Positions 20,830-34,200 of a DNA stretch of 64,000 nt are shown one piece after another. Positions within the stretch are counted from its first letter, which is position 1; each line of letters begins with the position of its first letter. A program made the position numbers and the translations under genes. This stretch comes from Ridgeia piscesae. Its lineage: Eukaryota > Annelida > Polychaeta > Sabellida > Siboglinidae. The stretch is from contig JAODUO010001673.1 in NCBI GenBank assembly GCA_025642075.2, forward strand, positions 1-64,000, in the 5' to 3' direction. Below the pieces are notes generated by a model. That model was given only the letters and a program-made list of their open reading frames with translations. It made no database searches and had not been told where the DNA came from.

Positions 20830-22260
20830 CTCACTAAGAGAATCGTTAGTTACTCCCGTGCACAGGGCAACACATGCCCAGTGTGGCGATCCAGAACGTC
20901 AAGCGGTCCAGAACGTCGAAGGTTAGCGGTTCATTGCAAAGGTTAGCGCGACGTTACGGTCCGCCGATCTGCAATGTCGAGCAGTCCAGAACATCGTCCC
21001 ACGTATGCACATGCGCGCTGAACTGGCGTAACCTCAGGTGGCCGATCAACTTAGCCCCCGTGCCAGAATGTCGAGACTGAGTTCATGACCCCCGCGGCGA
21101 CTGTGTTACATAATAAATCATTCTGCGCGCTGTAGCAATGACTTACTTTTCGACCCCCTACGTTGTACAGTAGTTTCCAGCGCGCACGTGTTCTTGCCAT
21201 TTATCTACACAACGACCACGATGACGAGATATACATTCCAGATTGGCTAGCTGTGGGCCGTAACGTCGCGCTAACCTTTGCCATGAACCGCTAATCTTTG
21301 ACATGAACTTTTTTTGATTGATTGATTTATTTAATATAAAATTTAAAACATTGTACACATATGCATAATATATAAATAAAAGTTACATTTAAATATTCGG
21401 ATAACACAAAAAGTGCACGCACTTATTTCCATTGTGGTCCTTGACATACACATGACAGACATTGACAGAAATGATAAATATAACATACTAAAACAACCAT
21501 AATAAATAAGTGATATAAATAATTACTAATGTATGTAAATGACATTGATAATTACAATATAAAAAAGTATGGAAATTTCTCCTGATTAGAAAACTTTGTA
21601 AAACCTTGTTATTTATTTTTTTAAATCATAAATAAATCTAATAAATAATAAAAGTAAAAAATAAAAATAATGTCATCAATTATGATTAATAATAAATAAG
21701 TGAGCTGGCTTCCTGATCATTAAGACAACTGAACAAAAACTGCTTCAGTAGACATTTAAATTGCCTCATGTTCTTTGTATGGAAAATGGCAATTCGTTCC
21801 AGGCATGAATTCCTGTGTCGTAAAAGGAGGTTTGCCCAAATGATTTAACATACGGCACATGAAGAGACATAACACTAGATCTTGTATTTATGCTATGCTG
21901 CTTACATGCTACATTTATCAAATATGACATATACTTCGGTGCTTTATCAATTATGACATTGTAAACAAGGTTCAATTTGAGTTGTTTAACGCGTATCTCC
22001 ACTGGTAGCATATTCACCAGTCTAAACTCTCTCAAACCGATGTGGGTTCTGGCTGGTGCATTTAAGATGAAACGGATTACCTTGTTCTGAGTACACTGAA
22101 GTCTGGATTTATATTTCTTGATTAAACCAGAGAACCATGATGAACATGCATAGTCAAAATGGCACTGAATTAATGCTGTGGTAAGAAGTTTTTTGTTTTC
22201 ATGTTGATAACCTTCGATGTTCTGGACCGCTCGACGTTCTGGACCGCCACAGGCGTACAG
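20830..22260. repeat. fold-back element split by a LINE insertion
   Basis: The left arm (about 20888-20990: GCGGTCCAGAACGTCGAAGG, then TTAGCGCGACGTTACGG) is matched inversely in two pieces. The inner piece lies at 21241-21300 and the outer piece at 22209-22250 (AACCTTCGATGTTCTGGACC). The right arm is therefore broken by about 0.9 kb of foreign sequence (21308-22208). The arms contain tandem CGGTCCAGAACGTCGA units. Confidence 0.85.
21308..22208 (-). mobile_element. CR1-like LINE 3' fragment inserted in the fold-back element
   Basis: The minus strand encodes SRLQCTQNKVIRFILNAPAR, then LREFRLVNMLPVEIRVKQLK, then SFYDTGIHAWNELPFSI and MRQFKCLLKQFLF. This is the C-terminus of a LINE reverse transcriptase in the CR1/Jockey style. 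The 3' end is (ATTG/AATC)n next to an A/T run at 21308. There are few disruptions in the C-terminal 110 codons. Possible target duplication: TAATCTTTGACATG (left) and TAACCTTCGATGTT (right), 9-10 of 14 identical. Confidence 0.78.
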
Positions 22261-22339
22261 GGGAGCATGTCACCACCCACACCGGCAGAAGATTGAAAGT
22301 TAGCCGTTTTCGTAACTGCGCGTCAATGAATTTTGACGA

Positions 22340-23225
22340 AGGATTCTGCTACCTAAGTGAGTCATAGTTATTCCCGCTGTTTACCCACGCGCCGGCCACC
22401 GGGGCATCTGGCATATTAATCGAATCATTGTTACTCCCGCTGTTTACCTGGGGCATTTAGCGTATAGGGCGTGCAAGTCTCGCGCGTGATAATGAGGCTG
22501 GGGGCAGTTGGGGGCAGGAGGTCCATATAGTCCATGTTAACATATAGGACTTTGTTTTGTTTTTGGTCGTAATAATCGAACTGTTCTGAAATAGCATATT
22601 TCAGTTATATTGTCCGAAGGATTATTACAAGCAGAAGCAGTGGAACACTTTGCCGGTGACAATGATCACGGAAATCATGAATTTTAATCAATTATTATGG
22701 TGGTTGCCATGGCAATAGCGACAAGTACTTATGTTTGGCGATCTTGACTAATAATGAAGAGTGCCAGTTTTCGCGCAGTACAACCTGTTTGGGCCAAACA
22801 TATACATGTGTTATGATTATGTGCATTTAGACAACTTGCCAGCTATAAGTGCTTATCGAAACCACAACGTACAGCAATGTAAAACGCAAATCCCGTAAAA
22901 GACACATTCGGCCTAACATCGTGTCTATTATCTGCACCATGTAAATCGCTATGTGTCTATGATAGTGTGATAAACTCAGTATTAAATCGGACATTTAAGA
23001 TAAGAAACGTATAACTCAAGATATTTATTAACTAATTTTCCTAGTATTCATCAGTCGGAAGCTACAACTGTCATCCATCGTTAGAATATTATTCTTGTGT
23101 CCAGTCCCCAATTAGTCTCGCTTAGTCCCCAATAAGCTCCAGTCGCGCGGAGTCACGCCATGTATCGTGACCCACTTACAGGACTTATTAAGTTGAGTCA
23201 CTGTTACTCCTGCCTTTTACCCAAT
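22340..23225 (+). repeat. unnamed dispersed repeat, copy 2
   Basis: 22467-22917 matches 5149-5580 directly. 23096-23184 matches 5062-5145 inverted. Related phrases of the type AATCATTGTTACTCCCGCTG occur near 22358, 22427 and 23200, and also at 20845 beside the fold-back element. The fold-back and this repeat may therefore be parts of one larger composite. Confidence 0.8.
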
Positions 23226-23229
23226 TTTT

Positions 23230-26200
23230 CGAGGCGCTATGTCCCATAGACAAGTGACCCTTTATGCTCGTCCCACTGCTCTATACAAGTAAAGTGAAAG
23301 GTGTTTTTTTGGGGTGGAATAAACAGAACTTTACAGTTTTACGCCGTGTGTGAAAGAAATCTTACAAGATATAGCACAACACCATGATACGACCCACAGC
23401 AAACATTCGTTCATCCTTTATTTTATAAAGCTCTTGCTGCAGCAGCTGCTTCTGTTGCAATCTGAAGTAAACAATTTTCTTTCCCAACATTTCCCCCTTA
23501 TAGTGGTATAACTGCATTGAGCATGTATCACAGTGATAAGTAGAACATACATTATTGCCTGGTGATTATTATATAGGATGATGTAACAGATTATCCACAT
23601 TTGTTCTGTCACATCAGTCACACTTATAAAACTGCAACACTTTCTGGTGGTTTTTTTTGTAGAGGTCTGTTGTGACAGTAAGGACCAGACAAAAATATAA
23701 TTATTAGGTTTTCAATCAAAATGGTCGAATAATAATGCTTGCATTGCAAAATTGTGTCTACCTTTAAAAATCTGGTTAGAAAGGTTCCTCCTAAATTTGC
23801 AACACAACAAATAATTAACTGTCTGGGTCTGTTTTACACATCACATCTAACTCAGCAGTCTTTTTTGGCAAATACTCTACTCATGGTTAGATAAACTTCA
23901 AATTCAACTGTCTTAGCAGATCCAAGGTTAACTTAAAGGTAAACAATTGTGTGTAAGTAAATGGTGATATAACAAATGATGGATGATTTCAATGTTTAAA
24001 TCAGTTATTGATATATATGTACATATGTACAGTAGGTTTATTGACAAACTAACAGTAAGACCATGATCAATATGCCTGTTGTGCACACAAATATGCGCAC
24101 AGACAACAATACAAATGTATTTGGTGACATCATAAAAATAAATAAATGACAGAGGAAGTTTTAGGATATATTATAACAAAATGAAGGATACATGGAACAA
24201 AGGAAGGAAGGAAGGTCGGAAACAAATCACTAAGGAACAAAGGGAACAATGAGTGATGGTTGGAAGGAAAAATAAAGAACGTTAAAGTTGCTTTGAATGT
24301 AGTACACTGTAGTACGTATACTTTTAAAAGAAGAACAGTTCTGCCTTACTGCATTCAGCATGTCATTGCGTTATTTATCTTATTTCTGTAACTAATCATG
24401 TTTACAATAAATTGACTATATGGGGAGTATGCAAGATGTGTATAGGTTATACTAATATTGACATATACAACCTGACGTTTAATATTGATATTTGATTAAA
24501 TCACTTTTTTAAGGAAAATGCATTCTAATACAAATACTACTTATACCAATGAAATGACTAGGGTTGCCCCTGCCCTTATTTTGCTGTGTGGAGAATGGCA
24601 CTGCAAATACTAATGCAATTCACGCATGGTACACAGTATTCCGTCAAGGCTCAATGTAACTTTTTGTAGTCACATATACATTACATTTTAGTTACCGGTA
24701 TATGTCAGTATAACCCATATTTCAGTATCACTTTTAGAAAATGTTACAGTTCTTCATGTTAGTTTTTTATTGTAAGTGGCTTGTTTTTCATCACCATTCA
24801 ACTCAACTGTAACTTGTGTTGCATAACTGATATAAGATTATATAACTGTACTCATGAGTGGTCCAAGTTTGTGCATTGCGAAACACATGCGTGATCCAAG
24901 TTTGTGCACTGCGAAATTCCGTTACAATTTGTCTAATAATGGGCTAAATTCATTTACATAAAAATATAACATGACAGTGACAGCCAGGCATATTGTCAGT
25001 GGATGTCACCAAAACAATCCTTTCAGATGAAAAACACGAAACATACAAATCACGTCAAATGGGAAATTTTATTTGACGATGAACGAACTTATTTGACATA
25101 GGTTACGGACAGTTACTTAAAGGTTAAGACTTAAGGGGAAGCCAAATAAATTAAGCTAGTCCATGACACACCGGCTCCTGGTTAGCCTGTAACAAAAGGT
25201 CCTATAATGTCTATGCCAAACAATGGCACGCAGTTTTTTATGTTTCTGCACCACAATCGGCATAAATAATGAATACATAATTATTATATAGACCATATGC
25301 AAAATCTGTATTTCCTGTGTTTTCACCTAGTTAATAGAGACGCTATAATATAGGGCATACTATGCCTTATGGATATGTTATAGTAAATATAACCACCCGC
25401 ACAATCGTCAGATTTGCAGTCAAAGAGCCGCATATTCATTACTGCGCACCCATCTACTACATGACGCGCACCCACTTCCATCCTCCGCGGGGTGTGCGCT
25501 TTAGACGGCTGGCCCTATTTACAGAATACTCTCGCGCAGGCCAACTCGTTTGTTTCAAGCTGCGACTTCGGAACTTATTTGTGCCACTGTTTTGTATCAA
25601 ACATCGCATGTTACGAGTGTTTAAAGTGCTATTCTCGAAACAGTCGTGGTACTAATGTTCGCAAATGATTTGTGAAATGTGGCATATGTTTCAGCACACT
25701 TGGTCTTGGCAATAGTGAATAGAGTTTAAATTGAATAGTAGGCTAACGTAACTAATAATATATCTCAGATTGTGATTTCTCTATTAGTTATGCGTTACAA
25801 CCTACATCTCGCCAACATGTAAACTGGCCAACATATATGATTACATATTGTGTAATTATATATTACTAAATACTATGTATCACTATGTGCATTTTTCACT
25901 TTTTGTGGAAGAAAAATGCTCTGCTTACAGTTGGGCCTGGTACGGATATGGAAGTCAGAACGAATAACTAAATCCATTTGTTGACAAGTTGACGACCGGC
26001 ATATGGTGATGGCATGGTCATGGGCGTACTCATAACAAAAACGTCAAGGGCGCATTGCAAATGTGTTCTATTTATCAATGATTCATCAAGTACGTATCTA
26101 TTTATTGTGTGGATATGTCAGCTATGTATTCGGTTGATTGTCTTTATGACAAGATGGCAAAGTGTTTATATGTCAAATTTATTTTGATTATCATTCACCA

Positions 26201-27515
26201 GTATTAGTACCCCGAAAATAAGTACCACGGACTGTGCCTTTCTATTCTATGCCATGGATATATATTATATATAATATAACTATTGGCAGACATAGCATTG
26301 GGCACCTTACTACAGTCAACCTCACAATAACAATAGATATAGATATTTAAAACAAGTAACTTTTATCCTGAACTGAAGTAAGCAAATAGTTGATTGTTTG
26401 AATTTTCTTTGAGAATTGTCACTACAAACTATCCAAGATGAACATTAACGGTGATTAAGCTATGCGAGGTTTAACATTTTCTCATCTGCATTGTTTTTGC
26501 AAATACTGTAAGTTCCTATTCTGATTAAGACCATATAGCACAGTAGCCAGTCCTCAGGCTCAGGATACCTCAAATCACTTTACTTTCCTTGCAGACATGT
26601 CCAATTAAACACCAAACTGATTTATATGGGAAGCATCCAGTCATGCTGCAATTAATGCATGAAGACTTACATGAATGCACTAGAGACGATGGCACCAACA
26701 GAGAAATAACAGAAGTTCCAGGTTTGCAAAAAACAACCTGATAAGAATAATCGTGGGAGTTAAGAGAGCTGATATGAGAACATGGATGAAATAAAATTGG
26801 AGGTTGGAGAGGAGGAAAGTTCTAAGAAGAAATTGGTGAGGAGTACATGGACTGGTTATATGGACAAAATGGGAGATGAAAAACTGGCAAAGAGAGCAGA
26901 TGCCCAAGAAAGTAGAAGGAAATGGAGGCGAGGAAGACTGAAATTGTGATGGGGTTTGGATTAAAAGTGACCTAGAAAGGGTAGAAGAATAAAAAAATAT
27001 ATAGAAGGAATTGGAGACTGCTGACAGAGAACTTTGTAAGATAAAAGTGAGAGGACAAAAAAGACAATGGAAAAGGGTATCATGGTTAACTCAACCCTGA
27101 CGACACTGATACCAGGAAAATAATAACAACAAAATGCAAGTTCCTAATTTAATTTCTAACATAATCCTATCTGAATGATGACAATATTTTGCGAAAGGGT
27201 AGGACTGGGAATGAAAATTTTACACAGGAAACCTGAAACCCACTGTACTTTGTAATTATATGAATCAAGCAGCCAGTTATTGGTCCTCTGTTCCCAACCA
27301 TCCTAATTTTGTTCTGGGATTGGGGGGCCATGGCCTCCCTGGCCCCCTCTGCTATGCCACTGTCACTTGCCACATTTGTTCAGGTTACTCTTGTGGTTGT
27401 CAAATTCCTTTTGACAGTGATAGCGCTCTGCTATTTTAGTAAGCTGCGTTAATTAATTTATATATATATATTTTATAATTCGCCTAATTAGGAGCCAGGT
27501 CCAACTATCAGGATG
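23230..27515. other. 4.3 kb without a recognisable gene
   Basis: AT-rich DNA with scattered short frames. The longest notable one, on the plus strand at 25362-25655, lies in a slightly GC-richer patch but has no recognisable domain or splice context. A purine-rich stretch at 26690-27080 and a possible single hAT-like end near 27330-27361 are the only other irregularities. Confidence 0.4.
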
Positions 27516-27519
27516 TTTT

Positions 27520-28510
27520 CTGCTAAGTTTTTTCACCATAATTTCCTGTTAACCTATACCGTGGGCCATCGCAAGTTTGTAATGACCACTCTCAACTCGG
27601 GCCTTTTGCCCTCAGGGGGCCCAAAAAAACCTCTTGGGCCTAAAATTTCGTATATTCAAATATTGTGTCACAGTGACATAAACAATAGATATAGAAACAC
27701 CATATTTGGCAGAAAGCATCTTTAGATAGTAGGTACGGCTACCGTATATGATTTAGGGGCTTTCCCAAAATCAATTCCATAATTTGAACCAATTCCCTTC
27801 CTCCGCTTCAGGTGGTTACTTACAAACAGCCCAAACTTGGGCTAATGCAGGAGTTGTTCTTCTCTAGAATTAGTGAGTCCACTACAGGTTTCATATTTAC
27901 CCTCTGTGTGGGATCTTTTACTTCCCCTGGCATAGACACCAGATAGAAGGGACCACCGGCTTTTAGTGTCTCTTTCGAAAGACACAGGCAAATGTGGGGT
28001 GAATGAAATTGCCTAAGTTTCGAAACGGTGGTAGGTGGGATTGAACCACCGTCCCCTCAATTGACAGTCCGGCGCATTACCGCGCGACCACCGCCTGACA
28101 TGTTCATGTCAGAATTTAATATTTATAAGCCTTTTGAAATGAACGACATGGACTGTTTTCCAAATAGAAAACTGTGGGTGAAAAGCCTAACGTACCCCCT
28201 AAATCACTGAAACTTCAGTTATCGGATGTCGGGTCTTCTAATTATTATGCTACCATCTTTAATTTTAGACAATAACCTTGATCTTTAAGTTGATTTAATG
28301 TTTATCAGTGTTGTTCAAGTTTACTGTGCATACTTGAATTCTATATAAGGTCAAGGTCAACGATAAAGTTTCAAGGTCAATTGATTTTACCCCCACACAT
28401 GGACTGTGTCAGCGCAAAAATCAAGCTGTGCTTGACTATTTGGCATGTATTGCCTTGTTTTGAAGCCATGCACATCTAGATGTTGATTCTAGACTGTCTC
28501 GTCATATCAA
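27520..28510 (+). repeat. dispersed repeat pair, copy A
   Basis: Matches 37205-37380 and 40472-41110 in inverted orientation. Shared blocks include TTTCCTGTTAACCTATA, CATATTTGGCAGAAAGCATC, AGTTTACTGTGCATA and TCAGCGCAAAAATCAAGC. It carries a tRNA-derived SINE (27755-28098) that copy B lacks. No coding potential. Confidence 0.88.
27755..28098 (-). mobile_element. tRNA-derived SINE with pol III promoter boxes
   Basis: Read on the minus strand, the head is GGCGGTGGTCGCGCGGTAAT (A-box like), followed 30-40 bases on by GGTGGTTCAATCCCACC (B box, core GGTTCAATCC). The body contains GTGTCTTTCGAAAGAGACAC, a perfect 20-bp palindrome, and downstream AAGTAACCACCTGAAG. A tRNA-like head with a longer unrelated body is the SINE layout. 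Copy B of the host repeat lacks the body, supporting insertion. Exact ends are unclear because the head overlaps a CCGCCTGACA phrase also present in copy B. Confidence 0.7.
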
Positions 28511-28950
28511 CAAGCAGGATACCCTGGACGTAAAGGCCCTTGAATGTAATACTGCCCCCCCACTATATCTGCCAAGTTAACAACCACGGAATTACACTAT
28601 ATTGTGGAGACTGGTGCTGTCACTTTGTGTTGTGGATATTGCAAGATTACACGCTACAACAAGTGAAAACAACAAATGAAAGAAGGGTAACAATTCCACA
28701 TTCACATTTTTCATATCATGCCATTTAATAATCACCATTTGGGCAATTCAATATTATAACATTTTCCGCGCCATCGAAACCTATTAGAGGAAATGGAGGA
28801 CACTGATATGATCGAATTAGTCTGTAATTTTGCGTACAGGGCAAGACGTCCCTACCCGAACAGGATGAATTGGTTCATTACTTCAGCATAAGATATTAGG
28901 CACTAAGAGTGCCTTATATACAAGGGCCTATATGTATGTGCACATTGTGT
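28511..28950. other. spacer, nothing recognised
   Basis: No supported gene or repeat. Confidence 0.45.
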
Positions 28951-28952
28951 AT

Positions 28953-28967
28953 ACATGTGTGTGTGTG

Positions 28968-28999
<32 letters not shown>

Positions 29000-29015
29000 T
29001 GTGCGTGCGTGCTGT

Positions 29016-29103
<88 letters not shown>

Positions 29104-29105
29104 AG
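28953..29105. repeat. (TG)n microsatellite with GCGT interruption
   Basis: TG runs at 28958-28980 and 29020-29093, separated by a (CGTG)n stretch. Confidence 0.97.
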
Positions 29106-29671
29106 TGTATGTAGTGTGCGGTATGTATGTATGTGGGTGCATAGATTTCATAATCATTATATTCTTGTTGTAATTTATCGGACAGGTGTGAGCCAATGCT
29201 GCTGAAACTCTTACTAGAGTTTGTCACCAATGGCATAGCAAGGGAACTACCACAAGTTGAAGGTTATTGTGGATTTGACTCTTTATATCAGTTATTAAGT
29301 ATAATTAGGTGTTATATTAATGATCGCTTGTGGCTCCTCAATTCCGTCATACACAACTATCATGTTCCATTAAGATCGCGCATTATTAACAGGCGTGGGA
29401 AAAGAATGTACCTGTCGTTTATTATCAAATTTCCTCTTGTATACTAGCAATGTGCGCGCTCCAAGGAGCAATTAGGTGCCTGTGATGGACTTGAGGTCCT
29501 GACAAAATTAAGTTATCATACGTTAGATTATGGTTAATTTTTTTCTAATATGTTCAATAAGAACAATCACACAGTAGTTGCATCACAATAAAAACACAAT
29601 TCTGCATTTAGTTACTCAGCTATACACGTACAGTGTAACGCTTCAGGCGCATGAGTCCCTAAGCCTGCAAC
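29106..29671. other. spacer upstream of pseudogene copy
   Basis: No promoter or exon can be supported. A short plus-strand frame at 29196-29447 has no recognisable homology. Confidence 0.35.
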
Positions 29672-32600
29672 ATGCCGAAAACGAAGAGACACAAAGGCAA
29701 AGATTGGACCCCTGACTCAAGATGTTCAAAGAATAAGAAGCCGCCATCCCAGCCACCCCAGAAATGTTTTATTTAGCATGGTTCTAAAGGGACAGTGATT
29801 GATAACTTTGTAGCTCTTTCTTCCTAGTCTGATCCATTGAGTGTGTTTGCTGATATTTTTGATATGAAAATATGAATTTTGTTGACACAAACGTCTCACT
29901 ATGGTGGTTTGCAAGATATTTATAAATCAATTCCTGATGTATTATCTCCCGATTGTGGGTATCATAAAAACTGTCGACGTTTCTTTTCCCGTAATAGCAA
30001 CTGTGCCTTATCAAGCAAGTGTATTGTGGAAAATCCGTCTAGACCAATGTGTCAGTGCACCAATTCCTCACTGTTCTTTGGCAAGAATTGCCTCTTCTGC
30101 AAAGGTGTTTAAATTAAGAAAGCCATGGAAAAAGGTATAGGTTGCAGAAATTTCAGTCAAATGCCTACAAAAACATTGAGAAGAAAGCGCTGGAACTAGA
30201 TGATGAAGATTTGTTGCACAAAATCAGAGGAGTGGATCTTGTTGCCAGGTAGGCACAGTTCCATGAGTGCTATCGCAGTCAGAACTTAACAAAGCGAGCA
30301 CTGCAAAGGAATGAGGCTACCCCGTCTGCGGTATCTAAAAGGAAGGAATTATTGAACAGGTTTTCGCTTGTGTTTGCGACCGTATCAAGAGCAAAGTTAT
30401 ACAAAATGCTCAGGTTATCAAACTCGCAGATCTTACAAATTCATAAAATGAGACCCTGTCTCAATCGTATGATGAAGCGGCTGCTGGGATAACCAGCCAT
30501 AATCTAAGGTTGAAAATAGGACAGTGTCCTGATCTCATAGACAGTGTCTATTTTTCTTCTAACAGATACAAAGACACATTAATATTTTGTACATCATCGG
30601 AATCTCTTAAGACTACGGTACGCTCTGCATATGAGCTGGGCACCACAGTTTGGAGTAAAGAAGTCGGCTTGGATCTCCACAAGAAAATCCTGAATGTCTT
30701 CAAATCTTCCCAACCACTTCCCTGGCCTACAAGAGCTCACGACCTCGCTGATCCAGATGACGAGATTCCTTCAGATGTCCTCCAGTTTGTTTTAAATCTA
30801 ATATGTGGGGACAGTGGAATAGCAGAACCTTCTGCTTGGGAAAAATGTCTGGCAACGTCCATTTCTCAAGATATCTGCAGAGCGGTAACATCAGGCCAGT
30901 GGAAGATGAAAAAACATATCCTGCTATGTATGACACTCAGACATCTTTTTGGTTCCAAAAATATTATGACTCTGATGAACAAACTCAGTCACTGTGAGTC
31001 TTACACATACTCGATTGAATTAGAAACTGCTCTGGCCAACTCGATTGTGGAAAGTGCTTCAGTGATTAGCAATTCTGATGTGGCGAAGAGGCAACCCGAA
31101 GGAGCAGTTTTCCATAGTGATTGGGACAATTTCGATCAGTTGGTTTCAGATGTGTATGGAGCAGGGTCCGTTTAAACAGCAGTAGGTATCTACCTACAGG
31201 ATCTAGGCTTCTGTATAGATGCCGAAGCACCAACACCAATGACACAAGACTGTCACATTGACACCCAACCTAAAAAGAAACGGCAAGCATTCAAGAGCAC
31301 TGTTCAGGAGTTTCCATCTTACTACGAGTGGAAACAATCTGAACCAGCTCTGCTGGCATCATCCAGTTCTGACATGTCCACATCTATCCACGAAGACCAG
31401 ATATCATCAGATACCGACCTAATTTGGGTATTCACCCGTCGAATCAATCCCGATGAGTATATCATCCCTGGCTTATCAGGATGGGTCTCAACTACAGGTC
31501 ATCTTACTAAATACCTCACGATTATTGACTATTAACCCATGATTAATGCCCCTATAACAGACTTGAAAACCATTCAAGAATGTCTGAGGTGAAGTCAGGA
31601 AGGTTCTACTGAAGCTGGGCAGGAGTATACCATCAGAGTATTTGACTTAGGTGTTTGCATGAAAGCCTACCCCATGATCTGGAGTGAACCTGAAAATTAC
31701 AAGTCCCACACCATCATAATTGGGACATTCCATTGCTGTGGAGCGTACTTGAAAGGTGTTGGCAAAATATACTGTCTGGGTAGTGGATGGACCGAAGTGG
31801 CCTTGGAAGCTAAAGTAAGCATTACAGGCTCAATGTTTGGGGTCATCGAAGGGAAGAATTAGAATAGGGCTATGAACACACACCAGTTCATGCAGGAGGC
31901 CCTTGAGAGACTCCTTTACGACAAATACATTGAAACTCATGAACCAAACTCTCGTCAAGCCACCTCGAGAAATTGAGCCCAAGTGAGTCCTCTCTCGCAG
32001 AAATTCTGTCCTCAGCCGACATGACTGGTCATATAGCCAAATACCAGGAGTTCAGAGAAACAGTGAGAAATGGCGAACTGAGAGAAACTGTGCGCTTCTG
32101 GCTCAAATACATGGACTGCATCTGGCTCGTCTTGTCATTGAACAATGCAATGAAAACGAATGACTATGACAGGTACAAGTCTGCCATAAGCCGCATGCCA
32201 TACCTATGATTCTGCGCAAATCAGCCGAATTATGCTCAATTTCTCACATACTATGGCCACTTTCTAGAACACATTGAGAAAACGCATCCTGGTTCAGAGA
32301 AACTATTGCGTGCTGGGGCTATCAGTGTTGCTAGATCGCAGATTCCAGGCAACCGCTGCCACACTGACAAAACAATAGAAGAGACAGCTATGAAGTGGCT
32401 CAAGTCAAAATCAGGTTCTTGTACATCTTCTGCTGGAATCAGCAGTATCACCAGTAATTATGAAGCCAGTCAACGTCACATGCCAAGGGAGAATTTGCGG
32501 ACAGGCAGCGATGCAGAGAGGCAGCAAAGAGATGTAAGACCATGTGAAATCTCTCAGTTCAAGGATCAGGAGAAGCAAACGGTCGAAGCTTTTCAAAGCT

Positions 32601-34200
32601 TTCTCAACCCATTTCAACTTGAGAATTCTCAACCACTGACCAGCTTGTCTTCTTCAGGAGCAGCTATGCCTGAGTAGTATGTCATGATGTGCTGAACGCT
32701 TTTAAAAATAGCAAAGCACAACCCTATTTCGACCCTATCAAAAGGAACAAGTTCTAGATGATGGCTTCCACCGCACCTGAAAAAAAAGCTTATCCCATCG
32801 AATCAGAAGGTGATCCAGTACAAGGCCACAAGTGGGTTCATCTTTTGGATCTTCATCAAATCACTAGTCCTAGAGCTGCAAGTAAGCATCTCAGATCTGA
32901 TAACCTATCCCCTCACTCTGATGCCATATTCAATGGCGATGATCGGTGGGTTCTTTGCGAAAACCTACAAAGCGCAAGGGATGAACTACCTTATCAAAGA
33001 TGCTGATAACGCCTATGCACTGCTTCCTGATCCTAACGAATGCCCCTTCATTCAAGACGGCAACTCTTCCTTCCAACTAAAGATCTTCCCCCGACAATGA
33101 AAACGATATCACAATGAATCTTCGGTAGTCTGCCTGCTGCAGCTGAAACAATTTTCAGTACAGAATACAGCTATGTTGATCATCTCCACTCACCAAAATC
33201 GGCTGAACGGGGTCGGAGAGGGTTTGGTGAAAGTTTCATCGTTGAGGGGCTGAACTTTCGTCGAACTGTCGACTGGAAAGCCTTCCTCACAAGTGATGAA
33301 AACAAGAAATCGTTTATACATCTTCTTCTCTAGCACTGGAGTTCTCCTTCTATGATGGAAGAGATTGTTCGAAGGCCAATCATCTTCATCGAAGGGGGTC
33401 TAGCGTTCAAGCTAGCTTGCCTTGGTGGAGTGACATCGGTGGAACATCTACCAGAGATCTGTTCCAGCCATGAAGAAACTGATGTGAGAATTATCATCTA
33501 CATAAAGTACATCCAAACTACAATTTCTCATATCAAGACCATCAGGGTCAGAGCAAAGGACTCTAAAATCTTCTTTATACATCTCTATTTTGCCAAATCG
33601 TTCACGGTTGACATTCTTATGGATACAGGAGAGAAGTTGATCAACATCAGCCACTTGGCTGATAACTATTCCCAGGAACACATCGCAGCTCTGTTGGCCT
33701 TGCATGCCTTCATTGGTGCTGATTGCACTTCAGCTTGCAAAGGCAAAGGAAAAGTAAGACCAATGAAATTACTGAGCCAGAACTCAACGTTTATACACAT
33801 ATTTGCTTCAGTGGGTTTGACGTGGACGCTTGATGATGATCACATTATCAATGGCATCGAGGAATTTACATGTCGCTTGTATAGGGTTGGATCGCGAGTG
33901 AAGCAAGTTGATCAAGGTCAAGAACATATGTTGTTAAAACTTCGACCTTCGGCCTGGCCTCTCCATTGATATCTCCACATTTCCGCCATGTAGACGGGTT
34001 CTCGCCCAGCATACAAGAGTTAATTTCCTCGTCTGTATCTGGCACAGGGCTCACAATCATTTTCCAGAAATACCATCCCCTCTTGACCATGATTATCATC
34101 TCACAGAAGCGGAAAAACTGGACCCAGTTTGGTTTGAGGGGGACGTTATTCCGATGGTTCTAGTTGATATCTTAGAAGATAATGGAAATCACAGATGAAA
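29672..34200 (+). pseudogene. degenerate copy of a large invertebrate multigene protein with PIN-like C-terminus
   Basis: Successive plus-strand frames give, in order, MPKTKRHKGKDWTPDSRC, then YHKNCRRFFSR. A Cys-rich stretch follows (NCLFCKGV), then KIRGVDLVAR. Next come ILNVFKSSQPLPWPTRAHDL, VFHSDWDNFDQLVSDVYGAG, FDLGVCMKAYPMIWS and SVARSQIPGNRC. The C-terminal part has CSSHEETDVRIIIYIKYI, LLALHAFIGADCTSACKGKG, EEFTCRLYR, PPCRRVLAQHTRVNF and PVWFEGDVIPMVLVDIL. The block order matches a roughly 1000-1300-residue family very abundant in corals and molluscs. Its EETDxR and ALxALHAFxGxDxxSAxxGKGK blocks suggest a PIN/FEN1-like nuclease fold (inference). At least ten stops or frame changes are spread over the copy. 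It is intronless where the copy at 56186 has an intron. No terminal repeats were found. Confidence 0.8.

Noticed and set aside
25362..25655. 97-codon plus-strand frame in a slightly GC-richer patch
   Set aside because: No recognisable domain, no splice sites and no supporting neighbours; could be chance.
27167..27373. GTGGCATAGCAGAGGGGGCC-like phrase (minus strand from about 27361) as a hAT-type terminus
   Set aside because: It resembles known termini, but no second end or target duplication was found within several kb.
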